Origin: Pseudomonadales bacterium
GTDB lineage: Bacteria; Pseudomonadota; Gammaproteobacteria; Pseudomonadales; Azotimanducaceae
NCBI GenBank assembly: GCA_016779325.1
Contig: JADHNU010000016.1
Span: 1-47,311, forward strand
DNA length: 47,311 nucleotides
Direction of reading: 5' to 3'
Position numbers and translations under genes: made by a program. How positions within the stretch are numbered: position 1 is the first letter of the stretch; every line of letters starts with the position of its first letter. A model generated the notes under the pieces. It was not told the origin of the DNA and ran no database searches. It was given only the letters and a program-made list of their open reading frames with translations. Below are positions 1 to 9,127 of this stretch, in pieces.

Positions 1-970
1 CCAGCTTTTCTAGGGCTTGATCGAGGGTGACCATGCCGTGCTCCGCGCCGGTCTGGATAGCCGAGTACATTTGCGCGACCTTGTCTTCCCGGATCAGATT
101 CCGAATGGCGGGCGTACACAGCATGATCTCCTGGGCCGCCACTCGCCCTCCGCCCTGCTTTTTCAACAGCGTTTGGGAAATCACGGCCTGAAGGGACTCG
201 GACAGAAGGGTTCGCACCATGGCCTTTTCCGCACCGGGGAATACGTCGATAAGCCGATCGATGGTTTTTGCCGCGGACTGGGTGTGGAGCGTAGCGAACA
301 CCACATGCCCTGTCTCCGCCGCTTCCAGGGCAAGGCGAATTGTTTCCAGATCCCGAAGCTCGCCCACGAGAATCACATCCGGATCCTCCCGCAGCGCCGC
401 CCGTAGCGCGCAGGCAAAGCTTTCCGTATCCCGATGCACTTCCCGCTGATTAATCAGGCACCGGCGGGGCTCGTGGACAAACTCAATGGGGTCCTCGATG
501 GTCAGAATATGCTGCGACTGGGTGCGATTTAAGTGATCGATCATGGCCGCCAGGGTGGTGGATTTTCCCGATCCCGTGGGCCCGGTTACCAGAATCAGGC
601 CGCGCCTTAAGCTCGCTACGTGTTCCAACAGGGGGCCGAGGCCCAGCTCCGCCAGGGACCACACCGTATCCGGGATGACGCGAAAGACAGCCGCAGCACC
701 CCGATTCTGACGAAAAACATTCCCCCGAAAGCGCGCAAGGCCCTCGGCGGCAAAGGCAAAGTCGCACTCTCCCGCCGCCTCAAAGGTTTTTCTCTGCGGG
801 GCTGTCAGTACCCTATCCAGCAGCGCCCGGACCCCCGCGTCGTCGAGGGGCGGGGCCGACAGCTTGCACACCTCTCCGTCGATCCGAAGCAGGGGCGGCA
901 AGCCAGAGGACAAATGGAGATCGGACGCCCCCTGGGCCAGGGCAAAGGCCAGCAGCTCCTGAAGTGTCAT
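1..970 (-). CDS. pilT: Type IV pilus retraction ATPase PilT (C-terminus cut by window edge)
   Basis: Hexameric cytoplasmic ATPase that depolymerises type IV pili for twitching motility. About 323 residues are visible of a family length near 345; the last ~20 lie beyond position 1. The N-terminal PAS-like part carries GASDLHLSSG. Walker A GPTGSGKS is near residue 129, followed by the Asp box ILTIEDPIEF, the Walker B region LRDLETIRLA, a His box with TLHTQSAAKTIDR, and the AIRNLIREDK region typical of PilT rather than PilB. I chose ATG 970 because it follows GGAG and matches the usual PilT N-terminus; in-frame ATGs at 976 and 1021 are alternatives. It is divergent from yggS, a common gammaproteobacterial arrangement. 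The reading frame is continuous, with no frameshift. Confidence 0.95.
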   Translation of the reverse strand, partial: MTLQELLAFALAQGASDLHLSSGLPPLLRIDGEVCKLSAPPLDDAGVRALLDRVLTAPQRKTFEAAGECDFAFAAEGLARFRGNVFRQNRGAAAVFRVIPDTVWSLAELGLGPLLEHVASLRRGLILVTGPTGSGKSTTLAAMIDHLNRTQSQHILTIEDPIEFVHEPRRCLINQREVHRDTESFACALRAALREDPDVILVGELRDLETIRLALEAAETGHVVFATLHTQSAAKTIDRLIDVFPGAEKAMVRTLLSESLQAVISQTLLKKQGGGRVAAQEIMLCTPAIRNLIREDKVAQMYSAIQTGAEHGMVTLDQALEKL

Positions 971-1050
971 CCCCATCTCCTCCGCCCACCGCCTGACGCG
1001 CAGGGCCAGACCCGTTACCATTTCGCCCCCACTCTACCGGATCCTTCGCC

Positions 1051-1743
1051 ATGACTGCGCTCCAAGCCCGCGTTCGCGGCGTACACCAACGGCTTGCCAC
1101 CGCAGCGGCCCAGGCCGGGCGCGATCCCAAGGACCTCACCCTCATCGCCGTCAGCAAAACCCAGCCGGCGGAGGCCGTGGCCACCCTGGCGGCCTTGGGC
1201 CAGCGCGATTTTGGGGAGAACTATCTTCAGGAAGCCCTCGATAAGCAGGCCGCCCTCAGCGCCCTAGCCCTTCAATGGCACTTCATCGGTGCGCTGCAAA
1301 GCAATAAAACGCGACCGGTCTCCGAGCATTTCAGCTGGGTCCACACCATTGACCGGGCCAAGCTGGCGGAACGGCTCTCGGCCCAGCGGCCCAAGGCCCT
1401 GGGCCCCTTAGCGGTTTGTGTGCAGGTCAAGCTTGATCCCGAGCCCGGGAAGGCCGGCGTCGCACCCGACGCCCTCGCCCCCCTCTTAGACACAATCGAA
1501 CGCCTGCCGGGGCTTCGCCTTGCGGGCCTTATGACCTTGCCCGCGCCCCGGGAGGGCTTCGAGGCTCAACGCGCCAGCTTGGCTCGCCTAACGGCGCTGG
1601 CAAAGGCCTTACCCGAAACCGCTCGCGTCCTGTCCATGGGCATGAGCGACGATCTCGAAGCCGCGGTGGCTGCGGGCGCTACCCATCTCCGCCTCGGCAC
1701 GGCACTCTTTGGTCCGCGGCAACCAGCAGGAGCCTCACCATGA
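1051..1743 (+). CDS. yggS: YggS/PLPBP-family pyridoxal-phosphate homeostasis protein
   Basis: Fold-type III PLP-binding protein, single domain, 230 residues, as usual for the family. It helps control free PLP and amino- and keto-acid pools and has no known catalytic turnover. The PLP lysine is Lys36 in LIAVSKTQP. Further family marks are FGENYLQE, WHFIGALQSNK and the C-terminal SMGMSDDLEAAVAAGATHLRLGT phosphate-binding region (GMSDD, then RLGTALFG). It is the first gene of a tight run: its TGA overlaps the ATG of proC in ATGA. Linkage to proC and yggT is ancient and conserved. Confidence 0.95.
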   Translation: MTALQARVRGVHQRLATAAAQAGRDPKDLTLIAVSKTQPAEAVATLAALGQRDFGENYLQEALDKQAALSALALQWHFIGALQSNKTRPVSEHFSWVHTIDRAKLAERLSAQRPKALGPLAVCVQVKLDPEPGKAGVAPDALAPLLDTIERLPGLRLAGLMTLPAPREGFEAQRASLARLTALAKALPETARVLSMGMSDDLEAAVAAGATHLRLGTALFGPRQPAGASP

Positions 1744-2624
1744 CCCAATCGGCGGACCTCCGGGGCGCCCTTCCCGCGCCCCTCGCCTTCATCGGCGGCG
1801 GCAACATGGCGCAAGCCCTTATCGGCGGGCTGCTCGCCAGCGGTGCCGACCCCACCCAGCTTCGGGTTTCGGATCCCAGCCCGGCCTGCCGAGCGGTGCT
1901 GGCCGATCTAGGCCCCCTCGCCCTTTTCGAGGACAATGCGGCCGCCGTCGTCGACGCCCAGGTCGTGGTCCTCGCGGTGAAGCCTCAGGTGCTTGGGCCG
2001 CTCTTGGAGGCCTTGGCGCCAACCCTTCACGCGGCCCACACGCCCCCCTTGCTGCTGTCCATCGCCGCGGGGATTAACTGCGCGAGCCTGCTGCACTGGG
2101 GCCAGGGGGCGCCCGTGGTGCGCGCCATGCCGAACACCCCGGCGCTTTTGCGAAGCGGCAGTACGGCGCTCTTCGCCACGGCAGCCGTCAGCGCGGCCCA
2201 GCGAGAGCAAGCGGAGGCCGTGATGGCCATGGCCGGCAGCACCTATTGGCTCGAGACGGAAGCGGCCCTGGCCGCCGTCACCGCCGCGTCCGGGAGCGGG
2301 CCGGCCTACTTCTTTCGCTTAATGGAATGCATGATTGATGCGGCGGTGAAGCAAGGCTTAGCCCCTAGCCTCGCCCGCGCCCTCGTAACGGAAACGGCGC
2401 TCGGGGCCGCGCGCATGGCCACCCAAAAGGGGGCTGATCCCGCCGCCCTGCGGGTCGCGGTGACCTCCCCCGGCGGCACCACGGCAGCGGCCCTCGCGGC
2501 CTTTGAAGCGGGCGCTTTTCCCGCCTTGGTCGAGACGGCCATGGCGGCGGCGGCACAGCGGGCCGAAAGCCTTGCGCAGGAGCTCGGCGCCGAGGCGTGT
2601 CGAAAACAAGGAGACCAGGCATGA
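1740..2624 (+). CDS. proC: Pyrroline-5-carboxylate reductase
   Basis: Reduces 1-pyrroline-5-carboxylate to proline with NAD(P)H, the last step of proline synthesis; cytoplasmic. The 294 residues are slightly above the usual ~270 because of about 15 extra N-terminal residues. The Rossmann motif FIGGGNMAQALIGG lies at 17-30. VVLAVKPQ and VRAMPNTPA follow. The C-terminal dimerisation domain includes TAASGSGPAYFF and the conserved SPGGTTAAAL. The start overlaps the yggS stop (ATGA), and its own stop overlaps the ATG of yggT. Confidence 0.96.
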   Translation: MTQSADLRGALPAPLAFIGGGNMAQALIGGLLASGADPTQLRVSDPSPACRAVLADLGPLALFEDNAAAVVDAQVVVLAVKPQVLGPLLEALAPTLHAAHTPPLLLSIAAGINCASLLHWGQGAPVVRAMPNTPALLRSGSTALFATAAVSAAQREQAEAVMAMAGSTYWLETEAALAAVTAASGSGPAYFFRLMECMIDAAVKQGLAPSLARALVTETALGAARMATQKGADPAALRVAVTSPGGTTAAALAAFEAGAFPALVETAMAAAAQRAESLAQELGAEACRKQGDQA

Positions 2625-3190
2625 ATGAAGCATTGTCGGGGGGAGGGCTCTTTGTCCTCCGAACGGTCCTAAGCCTTGCCAGCTTTATCTTCCTGCTGCG
2701 CTTTTTATTTCAAGCGGTGCGCGCGGATTTCTATAACCCACTTACCCAAGGAATCGTCCGGCTCTCCGATCCCCTCCTTAAACCCCTGCGGCCCCTTATT
2801 CCCTACCTTGGGGGGCTCGATCTGGCCGCCCTCAGCCTCACGCTCCTGGCTGAACTGCTGTTGTGCATGCTGACCTTCGGCCTGCCCCTGGGCTCGGCCC
2901 TGCTTGTGGCCGCCTTCCGCCTACCCATGCGCCTTCTGGAGCTCTATTTCTGGGCCCTTCTGCTGGTGGTGATCCTCAGCTGGGTGGCGCCCATGAGCCG
3001 CCATCCCGGAGCCGAGCTTCTCGAGCAAATTACCGCGCCCGTGCTGGCGCCCATACGCCGCTTTTTGCCACCGGCGGGGGGGTTGGACTTCTCCGTGCTC
3101 GTGCTCTTCCTCCTTTTGACCCTGCTGCGTGATTACCTTGTGCCCGGCCTCGCCTTGGAAGTCGGGATTCCGCGCATGCTGCTGCCCTAG
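2621..3190 (+). CDS. yggT: YggT-family integral membrane protein (two YGGT repeats)
   Basis: Inner-membrane protein of 189 residues with two YGGT repeats, each made of two hydrophobic segments (about residues 8-30 and 65-90, then 100-125 and 155-180). Each repeat is followed by a conserved polar stretch: [23 protein letters not shown] in the first and [23 protein letters not shown] in the second. The molecular role is unsettled; links to osmotic or potassium handling and to cell-envelope assembly have been proposed for homologues. I chose ATG 2621 (ATGA overlap with proC, AAGGAG 8 bases upstream) over the in-frame GTG 2597. Confidence 0.9.
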   Translation: MNEALSGGGLFVLRTVLSLASFIFLLRFLFQAVRADFYNPLTQGIVRLSDPLLKPLRPLIPYLGGLDLAALSLTLLAELLLCMLTFGLPLGSALLVAAFRLPMRLLELYFWALLLVVILSWVAPMSRHPGAELLEQITAPVLAPIRRFLPPAGGLDFSVLVLFLLLTLLRDYLVPGLALEVGIPRMLLP

Positions 3191-3202
3191 GGCGTGCGCC
3201 GC

Positions 3203-3232
3203 TTGCGAGTCGCGCGGCGGCATCGCTAGACT
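3203..3232 (+). promoter_or_regulatory. Possible sigma-70-like promoter upstream of metX
   Basis: TTGCGA (3203-3208) and TAGACT (3227-3232) are 18 bases apart in the 68-base gap between yggT and metX. Both hexamers are only fair matches. This is a candidate for the metX-metW-DUF4426-rdgB-hemW run, and readthrough from yggT is equally possible. Confidence 0.3.
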
Positions 3233-3258
3233 TCGCGCCCACCTCGGGGAGACGGCCC

Positions 3259-4407
3259 ATGGCCGAAACAGCCCACAGCGACGCGCACTCCGTCGGCCTT
3301 GTAAAGGCCGAGCAGGCGGATTTTTCCGGCCCCTTCCCCTTGGCCAGCGGCGAGACCCTGTCCGCCTATAGCCTGATGTACGAGTGCTACGGCGAACTCA
3401 ATGCCGAGCGAACGAATGCCCTCCTCATTTGCCATGCCCTGTCCGGGCACCATCACGCGGCGGGCTACTATGACCTGGAAGAGCCCAAGCCAGGCTGGTG
3501 GGACGTCGCCATTGGGCCGGGTAAGGCCATCGACACGCGGCGTTTTTTCGTTGTTGCACTGAACAATTTGGGCGGCTGCCACGGCAGCACGGGCCCCGCG
3601 AGCCTTAATCCCGCCACGGGGCGTCCCTACGGGCCAGACTTCCCAACGGTCACGGTGCCTGACTGGGTGCGCGCCCAGGCAGCCCTGGCGGACCGCTTGG
3701 GGATTGAGCGCTGGGCCGCCGTGGTAGGTGGAAGCCTAGGCGGCATGCAGGCGATCCAGTGGGCCCTGTCCTACCCGGCGCGGGTCGGCGCCGCCGTCGC
3801 CATCGCCAGCACCCCGCGCCTGTCGGCCCAGAACATTGCTTTCAATGAGATTGCCCGTCAGGCCATTACGGCGGACCCGGACTTCCACGGGGGCCGCTAC
3901 CTCGAAGCCGGAACCGTCCCCACGGCTGGGCTGCGCCTCGCACGCATGCTTGGCCACGTCACCTATCAATCCGACGACGGGCTGCGGGAGAAGTTTGGCC
4001 GCGCCGTGCGCAGCGGTGATCTAGACATTCTTCAGGACGTGCAGTTCCAAGTGGAAAGCTATCTCCAATATCAAGGGAAGTCCTTTTCCCGGCGCTTCGA
4101 CGCCAATACCTACCTGCTGATGACCCGCGCGTTGGATTATTTCGATCCGGCCCGTGCCTATGGGGACGATCTCGTTGCCACCTTCGCCGCCATGCAGGCC
4201 CGCCTTTTGTTTATCTCCTTCACCACCGATTGGCGATTCCCTTCGGCGCGCTCCCGGGAGATGGCTCTCGCGGCGCTGCGCGCGGGACGGGAGGTCAGCT
4301 ACGTCGACGTGGAAGCGGCCCAGGGGCATGATGCGTTCCTGTTACCCGTCCCCCGTTACCTGGACGTCTTGCGCACCTATCTGGCAGGGCTGGAGGGCCA
4401 GTCATGA
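3259..4407 (+). CDS. metX: Homoserine O-acyltransferase MetX (probably succinyl-CoA using)
   Basis: Alpha/beta-hydrolase-fold enzyme that activates homoserine by O-acylation, the entry step to methionine. The 382 residues are full length. The nucleophile is Ser159 in GGSLGGMQ; the other triad residues are Asp324 (TTDWRF) and His357 (QGHDAF). NNLGGCHGS forms the oxyanion region. From memory, the TDWRF context with an Arg two residues after the Asp is typical of proteobacterial MetX enzymes that use succinyl-CoA (MetXS type) rather than acetyl-CoA, so an acetyltransferase label would be uncertain. GGGGAGAC precedes the ATG. It overlaps metW by ATGA; the metXW pair is conserved. Confidence 0.95.
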   Translation: MAETAHSDAHSVGLVKAEQADFSGPFPLASGETLSAYSLMYECYGELNAERTNALLICHALSGHHHAAGYYDLEEPKPGWWDVAIGPGKAIDTRRFFVVALNNLGGCHGSTGPASLNPATGRPYGPDFPTVTVPDWVRAQAALADRLGIERWAAVVGGSLGGMQAIQWALSYPARVGAAVAIASTPRLSAQNIAFNEIARQAITADPDFHGGRYLEAGTVPTAGLRLARMLGHVTYQSDDGLREKFGRAVRSGDLDILQDVQFQVESYLQYQGKSFSRRFDANTYLLMTRALDYFDPARAYGDDLVATFAAMQARLLFISFTTDWRFPSARSREMALAALRAGREVSYVDVEAAQGHDAFLLPVPRYLDVLRTYLAGLEGQS

Positions 4408-5015
4408 CCCTTCGCGCCGACCTCAAGCTGATTGCAGGCATGGTGCCCGAAGGTGCGCGGGTTCTTGATCTCGGCTGCGGCGACGGCGCGCTCCTGGCCT
4501 GGCTCGCGGAACACCGCGGCGTACGCGGCTACGGCATTGAAATCGACGAAGGGCAAATCACCCGCTGCATTGCCCGAGGGGTCAACGTGCTGGAGCGGGA
4601 TATCGATGAGGGGCTCTTGGACTTTCCCACGGACGGCTTCGACGTCGTGGTGATGGCCGAGACCCTGCAGGCGGTGCGCAAGCCCGGAATCGTGCTTGAG
4701 CAAATGGTCCGCATTGCCCCGCGCAGCATTGTCACCTTTCCCAACTTTGGGCACTGGCGTTGTCGCCTGGAACTGGCCACCGCGGGCCGCATGCCCATGG
4801 CCCGGCACCTGCCCCACGCTTGGCACGACACCCCCAACATTCACCTGTGTACCTTCGCGGACTTTGAGGCGCTTTGCGACGCCCGGGCCCTCACGATCTA
4901 CGATCGCAAGGTGGTCAACGCTCAGTACCAGGACGCTTGGTATATGAATCGCTGGCCCAATCTCTTCGGTACCATTGCGGTCTACGGATTACGACGGCCC
5001 GGCGCAGCCCCCTAG
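4404..5015 (+). CDS. metW: Methionine biosynthesis protein MetW
   Basis: Class I SAM-methyltransferase-like protein of 203 residues, translationally coupled to metX by ATGA. The SAM-type motif [12 protein letters not shown] lies at residues 19-30. The family signatures [47 protein letters not shown] and the terminal [10 protein letters not shown] follow. MetW partners MetX in many proteobacteria and is thought to be needed for homoserine acylation; catalytic methyltransfer has not been established in the family. There is no truncation. Confidence 0.94.
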   Translation: MTLRADLKLIAGMVPEGARVLDLGCGDGALLAWLAEHRGVRGYGIEIDEGQITRCIARGVNVLERDIDEGLLDFPTDGFDVVVMAETLQAVRKPGIVLEQMVRIAPRSIVTFPNFGHWRCRLELATAGRMPMARHLPHAWHDTPNIHLCTFADFEALCDARALTIYDRKVVNAQYQDAWYMNRWPNLFGTIAVYGLRRPGAAP

Positions 5016-5044
5016 GCCCGTCCCCGATCAAGGAGAAGCACCCC

Positions 5045-5482
5045 ATGGCCCTCGCCCTTCGCATCGTAATGCTCCTCGCCTTAAGCGCCGCGGCCCAGGC
5101 GGATCAGTTCACGCGCTTCGGCGACCTCGACGTCCACTACATCGCCTTGAATAGCACGAGCGTCCCCGCCGCCGTTGCGGCCGAGTACGACTTGGAACGG
5201 GGCGAGACCGTGGCCCTCATCAACATCGCTGGCCGACGCCGGGGCGCAGAAGAAGGGGTAACGGACCCGGTCCCGCTGACGGTAGAGGGCACGGTACAAA
5301 ACCTGCTCGGACAAACCCTCACGCTCCGTTTCCGCGAGGTGAAGGAACCGGGGGCGATCTACTACCTGGCCACCACGCGCTTTACGGACCGGGAAACGCT
5401 CCGCTTTCAATTAACGGTCACGGACCAGGAACGGGGCCAAAGCCACGCCCTAAGCTTCCAAAAGGCGCTCTGGGCCCAATGA
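5045..5482 (+). CDS. DUF4426 domain protein, exported
   Basis: Protein of 145 residues with a Sec-type signal peptide: hydrophobic IVMLLALSAAAQA, probable cleavage after AQA near residue 20. The mature part fits DUF4426, a small beta-rich domain with the opening FGDLDVHYIALNSTSVPAAVAAEY. AAGGAG 10 bases before ATG 5045 fixes the start. Its function is unknown. The gene sits between metW and rdgB, the same slot homologues occupy in Pseudomonas, so the neighbourhood is conserved but does not reveal a role. Its stop overlaps rdgB in ATGA, so the two are cotranslated. The protein is probably periplasmic. Confidence 0.85.
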   Translation: MALALRIVMLLALSAAAQADQFTRFGDLDVHYIALNSTSVPAAVAAEYDLERGETVALINIAGRRRGAEEGVTDPVPLTVEGTVQNLLGQTLTLRFREVKEPGAIYYLATTRFTDRETLRFQLTVTDQERGQSHALSFQKALWAQ

Positions 5483-6090
5483 CCCCCAATCTCCTTTTGG
5501 CGACCCATAACGAGGGCAAGCTTCGAGAGTTTGCACGCCTTCTGCCCGACTTTTCCCTCACCAGCGCCGGTGCCCTCGGGCTTTCCGCCCCGGAGGAAAC
5601 GGGGCAAACCTTCCTGGAAAACGCGCTGCTGAAAGCGCGGGCGGGCGCCGCGGCCTCCAACCTACCGACCCTCGCCGATGATTCCGGGCTGTTCGTTCCC
5701 GCCTTGGGTGGGGCCCCGGGCGTACGCTCGGCGCGCTACGCAGGGCCGGACGCAACGGATGAAGACAACTGGCAAGCCTTGCTGAAGGCCCTCGAAGCCC
5801 AGACCGATCGGCGGGCGGCGTTCTACTGCGTCTTGGTACTGCTGCGCCATGCGGGGGATCCCTGCCCCCTCATTGCCGAAGGCCGATGGCCGGGGGAGAT
5901 CACCGAGGCCCCCGCGGGAGACGGCGGCTTTGGCTACGACCCCATCTTCTGGGTGCCGGAACAGGGCTGCACGGCCGCCAACCTGTCCGCGGCGGCGAAG
6001 GCCGCTCAGTCCCATCGGGGGCGCGCCGTTGCGGCCCTAAAAGCCCGCTTAGCGGGGGAGACGCCGGAGGCGTGGGCGCGCCAACGGTGA
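5479..6090 (+). CDS. rdgB: RdgB/HAM1-type non-canonical purine NTP pyrophosphatase
   Basis: House-cleaning enzyme that hydrolyses dITP, ITP and XTP to monophosphates, keeping deaminated purines out of nucleic acids. The 203 residues are normal length. The N-terminal substrate motif is LLATHNEGKLREF. Also present are ETGQTFLENALLKA, the metal and catalytic ADDSGL, PGVRSARYAG, GFGYDPIFWVPE and the C-terminal SHRGRAV. It starts inside the DUF4426 stop (ATGA) and ends inside the hemW start (GTGA), part of the conserved yggS-yggT-rdgB-hemW association. Confidence 0.96.
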   Translation: MTPNLLLATHNEGKLREFARLLPDFSLTSAGALGLSAPEETGQTFLENALLKARAGAAASNLPTLADDSGLFVPALGGAPGVRSARYAGPDATDEDNWQALLKALEAQTDRRAAFYCVLVLLRHAGDPCPLIAEGRWPGEITEAPAGDGGFGYDPIFWVPEQGCTAANLSAAAKAAQSHRGRAVAALKARLAGETPEAWARQR

Positions 6091-7235
6091 GCTCGCCTCT
6101 GCCCACGGCGCTCTACATCCATGTGCCCTGGTGCGTGCGCAAGTGCCCCTACTGCGACTTTAACTCCCACACCCAGGAGGGGCCGCTGCCGGAGGCCGCC
6201 TACGCCGAGCGCATTCTCGCCGACCTCGACTGGGACCTCGCGCACTACGGGCCACCGGCCGCGCCCCTAGGGAGCATTTTCTTTGGCGGGGGCACCCCGA
6301 GCCTGCTCGCGGCAACCACCGTGGCCACCATCCTGCGCGGCGTCCGCGCGCGGCTGGCCCTTGAGCCGGACTGCGAAATCACGCTGGAGGCCAATCCGGG
6401 GACGGCAGAGGCCGGGCGCTTTCGGGGCTATCGGGAAGCCGGGGTGAATCGCCTATCCCTTGGGGTCCAAAGCTTTTCCCCCCGAGCCCTAAGCGCCCTC
6501 GGTCGTATCCACAGCGGAGACGACGCTCAACGAGCCATCGAGCTGGCCCAGGGAGCGGGGTTTGAACGCCTCAATCTCGATCTAATGCACGGCCTGCCGG
6601 GGCAAAGCGCGGAGGAAGGACTGCAGGACCTCACACTCGCCCTCGCCTCCGGGGTGACCCACCTGTCCTACTATCAGCTCACCATCGAACCGAACACGGC
6701 GTTCTACCGTCGGCCGCCCGCCCTCCCTGAGGAAGACATGCTGGAAACCCTCGAGCTCAACGGCCAGAGCGCCCTCCAGGCCGCAGGCTTTGAGGCCTAT
6801 GAGATATCGGCCTGGGCCAAGGGCGATGCCCAGTGTCGGCATAATCTGAATTATTGGCGCTTTGGGGACTACTTTGGGCTGGGCCCCGGCGCCCATGGGA
6901 AACTCACCCGCAGCGTAGCCGACGGTGGACTTAAAGTGGTGCGGACCCAGCGCAGCCGCGTACCCAGCCACTGGCTCGGGGGCCCGGCGGCACCGGCCCG
7001 GGAGGACGTCCTAAACGACGATCGCTTACGGGAGGAAGCCTTACTCAATGTGCTTCGCCTTCGCGAAGGCGTCCCCCTTGCTCTTTTTGAAGCCCACACG
7101 GGCCTTGCTGCGGCCTGCCTAGAGCCGGAGCGGCAAAGGCAAATCGAAGCGGGCTTACTGCAAGCGGAGGCCCTTGCCGCCACGGACCTTGGCTGGCGTT
7201 TTCTGAACCCTTTACTGACTGCCCTCGCCCGCTAG
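6087..7235 (+). CDS. hemW: Heme chaperone HemW (radical SAM, coproporphyrinogen-oxidase-like)
   Basis: Radical SAM protein of 382 residues that binds heme and delivers it to respiratory enzymes; homologous to HemN but not a proven coproporphyrinogen oxidase. The radical SAM motif CVRKCPYC is near residues 15-22 in an HVPWCVRKCPYCDFNSH context typical of HemW. FGGGTPSLL, EANPGT, NRLSLGVQSF and DLMHGLPGQ follow, then the HNLNYWRFGDYFGLGPGAHG region. I chose GTG 6087 (GTGA overlap with rdgB); the frame stays open upstream, but that part lies inside rdgB. The stop shares CTAG with trmB on the other strand. Confidence 0.95.
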   Translation: MSSPLPTALYIHVPWCVRKCPYCDFNSHTQEGPLPEAAYAERILADLDWDLAHYGPPAAPLGSIFFGGGTPSLLAATTVATILRGVRARLALEPDCEITLEANPGTAEAGRFRGYREAGVNRLSLGVQSFSPRALSALGRIHSGDDAQRAIELAQGAGFERLNLDLMHGLPGQSAEEGLQDLTLALASGVTHLSYYQLTIEPNTAFYRRPPALPEEDMLETLELNGQSALQAAGFEAYEISAWAKGDAQCRHNLNYWRFGDYFGLGPGAHGKLTRSVADGGLKVVRTQRSRVPSHWLGGPAAPAREDVLNDDRLREEALLNVLRLREGVPLALFEAHTGLAAACLEPERQRQIEAGLLQAEALAATDLGWRFLNPLLTALAR

Positions 7236-7909
7236 GGGAGGCGCTGGAAGTAGAGGTCGGCCACCCCGTGCCCCTTCCGAAGCCCGCGGCGTTCAAAGCG
7301 CGTTTCCGGCCGGGGCGGGCAGGCCTCCGCCGGCAACCGGCGCCAGGCCGGGACCGCCGCGAAGGCCGCTTCCATGGCCTCCGCATAGGGCGCCCAGTCG
7401 GTCGCAAGCCAGCAATGGCCCCCGGGGCGAACCAAGGTGGCCAGCCGCTCGAGGAAAGGGGGCTGAATAAGGCGGCGCTTGTGGTGGCGCTTCTTCGGCC
7501 AGGGGTCGGGGAAGAAGATTTGCACCCGATCTAAGGTGCCGGGTGGAAACAGCTGGGCGAGCGCCGCAACCACATCCCCCTGAAGCACTCGCACGTTCGT
7601 TAGCTGCTGCGCCTCCAGCGCGGCCATGAGCGCTCCAACCCCCGGGGTGTGCACCTCGACCCCAAGGAAGCGCCGAGTAGGCTCTGCGGCAGCCATGGCC
7701 GCCAGGGAGCCCCCCATGCCAAAGCCGATCTCTAGGGTGAGGGGCCCATCGACATCGAAACTGCGATCCCAGTAATCGGCGGGCAGCGGGGCCTCGGGCC
7801 AGGGAATGGCGTAGCGCGCCCCGAGGGCTTCCCGAGCCCGCGCCTGGCCAGGCGTTTCCCGCCCCGTGCGGAGCACGAAACTGCGGATAGGGCGCCAATG
7901 CGGATTCAA
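7232..7909 (-). CDS. trmB: tRNA (guanine-N7-)-methyltransferase
   Basis: Methylates G46 in the variable loop of tRNAs with SAM. The 225 residues match the family. RSFVLRTGR at the N-terminus is the usual IRSFVxRxGR opening. The SAM site LEIGFGMGGSLAAMA, then GVEVH and the signature FPDPWPKKRHHKRRLIQ follow. The start is inferred: no ATG fits, while TTG 7909 begins just before the IRSFV motif and overlaps the upstream gene's stop as TTGA, the coupling style used throughout this window. The frame stays open further upstream, but that region belongs to the DUF423 gene. It is convergent with hemW, sharing CTAG. Confidence 0.93.
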   Translation of the reverse strand: MNPHWRPIRSFVLRTGRETPGQARAREALGARYAIPWPEAPLPADYWDRSFDVDGPLTLEIGFGMGGSLAAMAAAEPTRRFLGVEVHTPGVGALMAALEAQQLTNVRVLQGDVVAALAQLFPPGTLDRVQIFFPDPWPKKRHHKRRLIQPPFLERLATLVRPGGHCWLATDWAPYAEAMEAAFAAVPAWRRLPAEACPPRPETRFERRGLRKGHGVADLYFQRLP

Positions 7910-8271
7910 GATCGAAGCCCTTGAACCAGCAGCAGGCCCCAGGCGAGCAGAAATGCCAAGCCCCCCAGAGGGGTGATCGGACCCAGCCAACGAGGCCCGC
8001 CTAGGGCAAGGGCGTAGAGGCTGCCGGAAAACAGAAGAATGCCGACCAGGGCGAGAAACGCCGCGGGCCGCAGGGCAGCGGGGGCTCCCGCGCGCAGCGC
8101 GAGGGCGATGACGAGACAAAACAGCGCGTGCACCAAATGGTATTGCACGGCCGTTTCCCAGATGGGCAGGGCCGCCCCGAGGCGCCCCTTCAGCCCATGG
8201 GCCCCAAAGGCGCCCAGGGCGACGCCGGAGGCGCCCATAAAGCCTGCGCTGGCAAGGAGAAAGTCTGGCAC
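7906..8271 (-). CDS. DUF423 family small membrane protein
   Basis: Protein of 121 residues with four hydrophobic segments and the DUF423 (YgdD/TMEM256-like) hallmark GVALGAFGAHGLKGRL near residues 16-31. VQYHLVHALFCLV, GILLFSGSLYAL and PLGGLAFLLAWGLLLV are also family-typical. The function is unknown; it is an inner-membrane protein. It starts at GTG 8271, one base after the rpoH stop, and ends in TTGA with trmB, so it appears to be cotranscribed with rpoH and trmB. Confidence 0.9.
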   Translation of the reverse strand: MPDFLLASAGFMGASGVALGAFGAHGLKGRLGAALPIWETAVQYHLVHALFCLVIALALRAGAPAALRPAAFLALVGILLFSGSLYALALGGPRWLGPITPLGGLAFLLAWGLLLVQGLRS

Positions 8272-8272
8272 C

Positions 8273-9127
8273 TCAGGCCGCTATCGCGCCCTTGAGCTTC
8301 TTCAGCGCTCCAAGTTCGAGCTGCCGAATCCGCTCCGCGGAAACGCCGTAACGATCAGCGAGGGTATGCAGCGTTGCCTTTTCATCGGCCAACCAACGGC
8401 TTTGGATGATGTCGCGGCTACGCTCATCAAGGCCCGCAAGGGCGGCCTGCAACGCCCCGGTGGTGGCGTCTTCCCAATCCTCCGCTTCGATTTGCTCCGC
8501 GGGATCGGCCCCTTCCGCTGCCAGGTAGGCCGCCGGCGCGGTCATGGCAGCGCCCTCTTCTTCGCTGCTGTCCAGATCGAAGTGCGCATCGAAGGCCGCC
8601 ATACGCCCTTCCATGCGTGTGACCTCTTCCGGCGCGACGCCGAGGGTTTCGGCAACCGTGGCCACTTCCTCCGCATTCATCCACCCAAGGCGCTTTTTCT
8701 GGCTCCGCAAGTTGAAGAAGAGCTTCCGCTGGGCCTTGGTGGTCGCGACCTTCACGATGCGCCAGTTGCGCAGAATGAATTCGTGCATTTCCGCCTTGAT
8801 CCAGTGCACGGCAAAGGAAACGAGGCGCACGCCGTAGTTCGGATCGAAGCGCTTGACCGCCTTCATCAGCCCGACGTTACCTTCCTGAATGAGATCGGCT
8901 TGGGACAGGCCGTAGCCCGCATAGGACCGCGCCATGTGCACGACGAAACGGAGATGGGACAGCACGAGGCGACGGGCCGCCTCGAGGTCCCCTTCCTCCC
9001 GGAGTGCCCGACCCAGCGCCGCTTCTTCTTCGGCGCTGAGAATTTCAAAGGAGCTCACGGTGTGGATGTAATGGTCTAAATCACGGCCCGGCGATAAGGC
9101 ATCCATGGCCAAAAGGCGAGTGCTCAT
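8273..9127 (-). CDS. rpoH: RNA polymerase sigma-32 (heat-shock sigma factor)
   Basis: Directs RNA polymerase to heat-shock promoters. The 284 residues are full length. Region 2 carries [35 protein letters not shown] and [19 protein letters not shown]. The RpoH box QRKLFFNLR at 133-141 distinguishes it from RpoD/RpoS. Region 4 ends with [21 protein letters not shown] strong AGGAGG (9136-9141) precedes ATG 9127. It follows ftsX by 59 bases, and that gap holds a CIRCE-like operator and promoter (separate entry). The predicted leader is short (about 20 bases), leaving little room for an upstream RNA thermosensor of the E. coli kind. Confidence 0.97.
   Translation of the reverse strand: MSTRLLAMDALSPGRDLDHYIHTVSSFEILSAEEEAALGRALREEGDLEAARRLVLSHLRFVVHMARSYAGYGLSQADLIQEGNVGLMKAVKRFDPNYGVRLVSFAVHWIKAEMHEFILRNWRIVKVATTKAQRKLFFNLRSQKKRLGWMNAEEVATVAETLGVAPEEVTRMEGRMAAFDAHFDLDSSEEEGAAMTAPAAYLAAEGADPAEQIEAEDWEDATTGALQAALAGLDERSRDIIQSRWLADEKATLHTLADRYGVSAERIRQLELGALKKLKGAIAA

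Noticed and set aside
483-1184. Apparent frameshift in pilT
   Set aside because: Short open frames on the minus strand suggested breakage, but reading 970 down to 1 gives a continuous PilT sequence; the ggggg run at the cgg-ggg-aat codons is in frame.
8039-9079. 346-codon open frame on plus opposite DUF423 and rpoH
   Set aside because: Antisense to two well-supported genes; the protein looks like reverse-frame translation.
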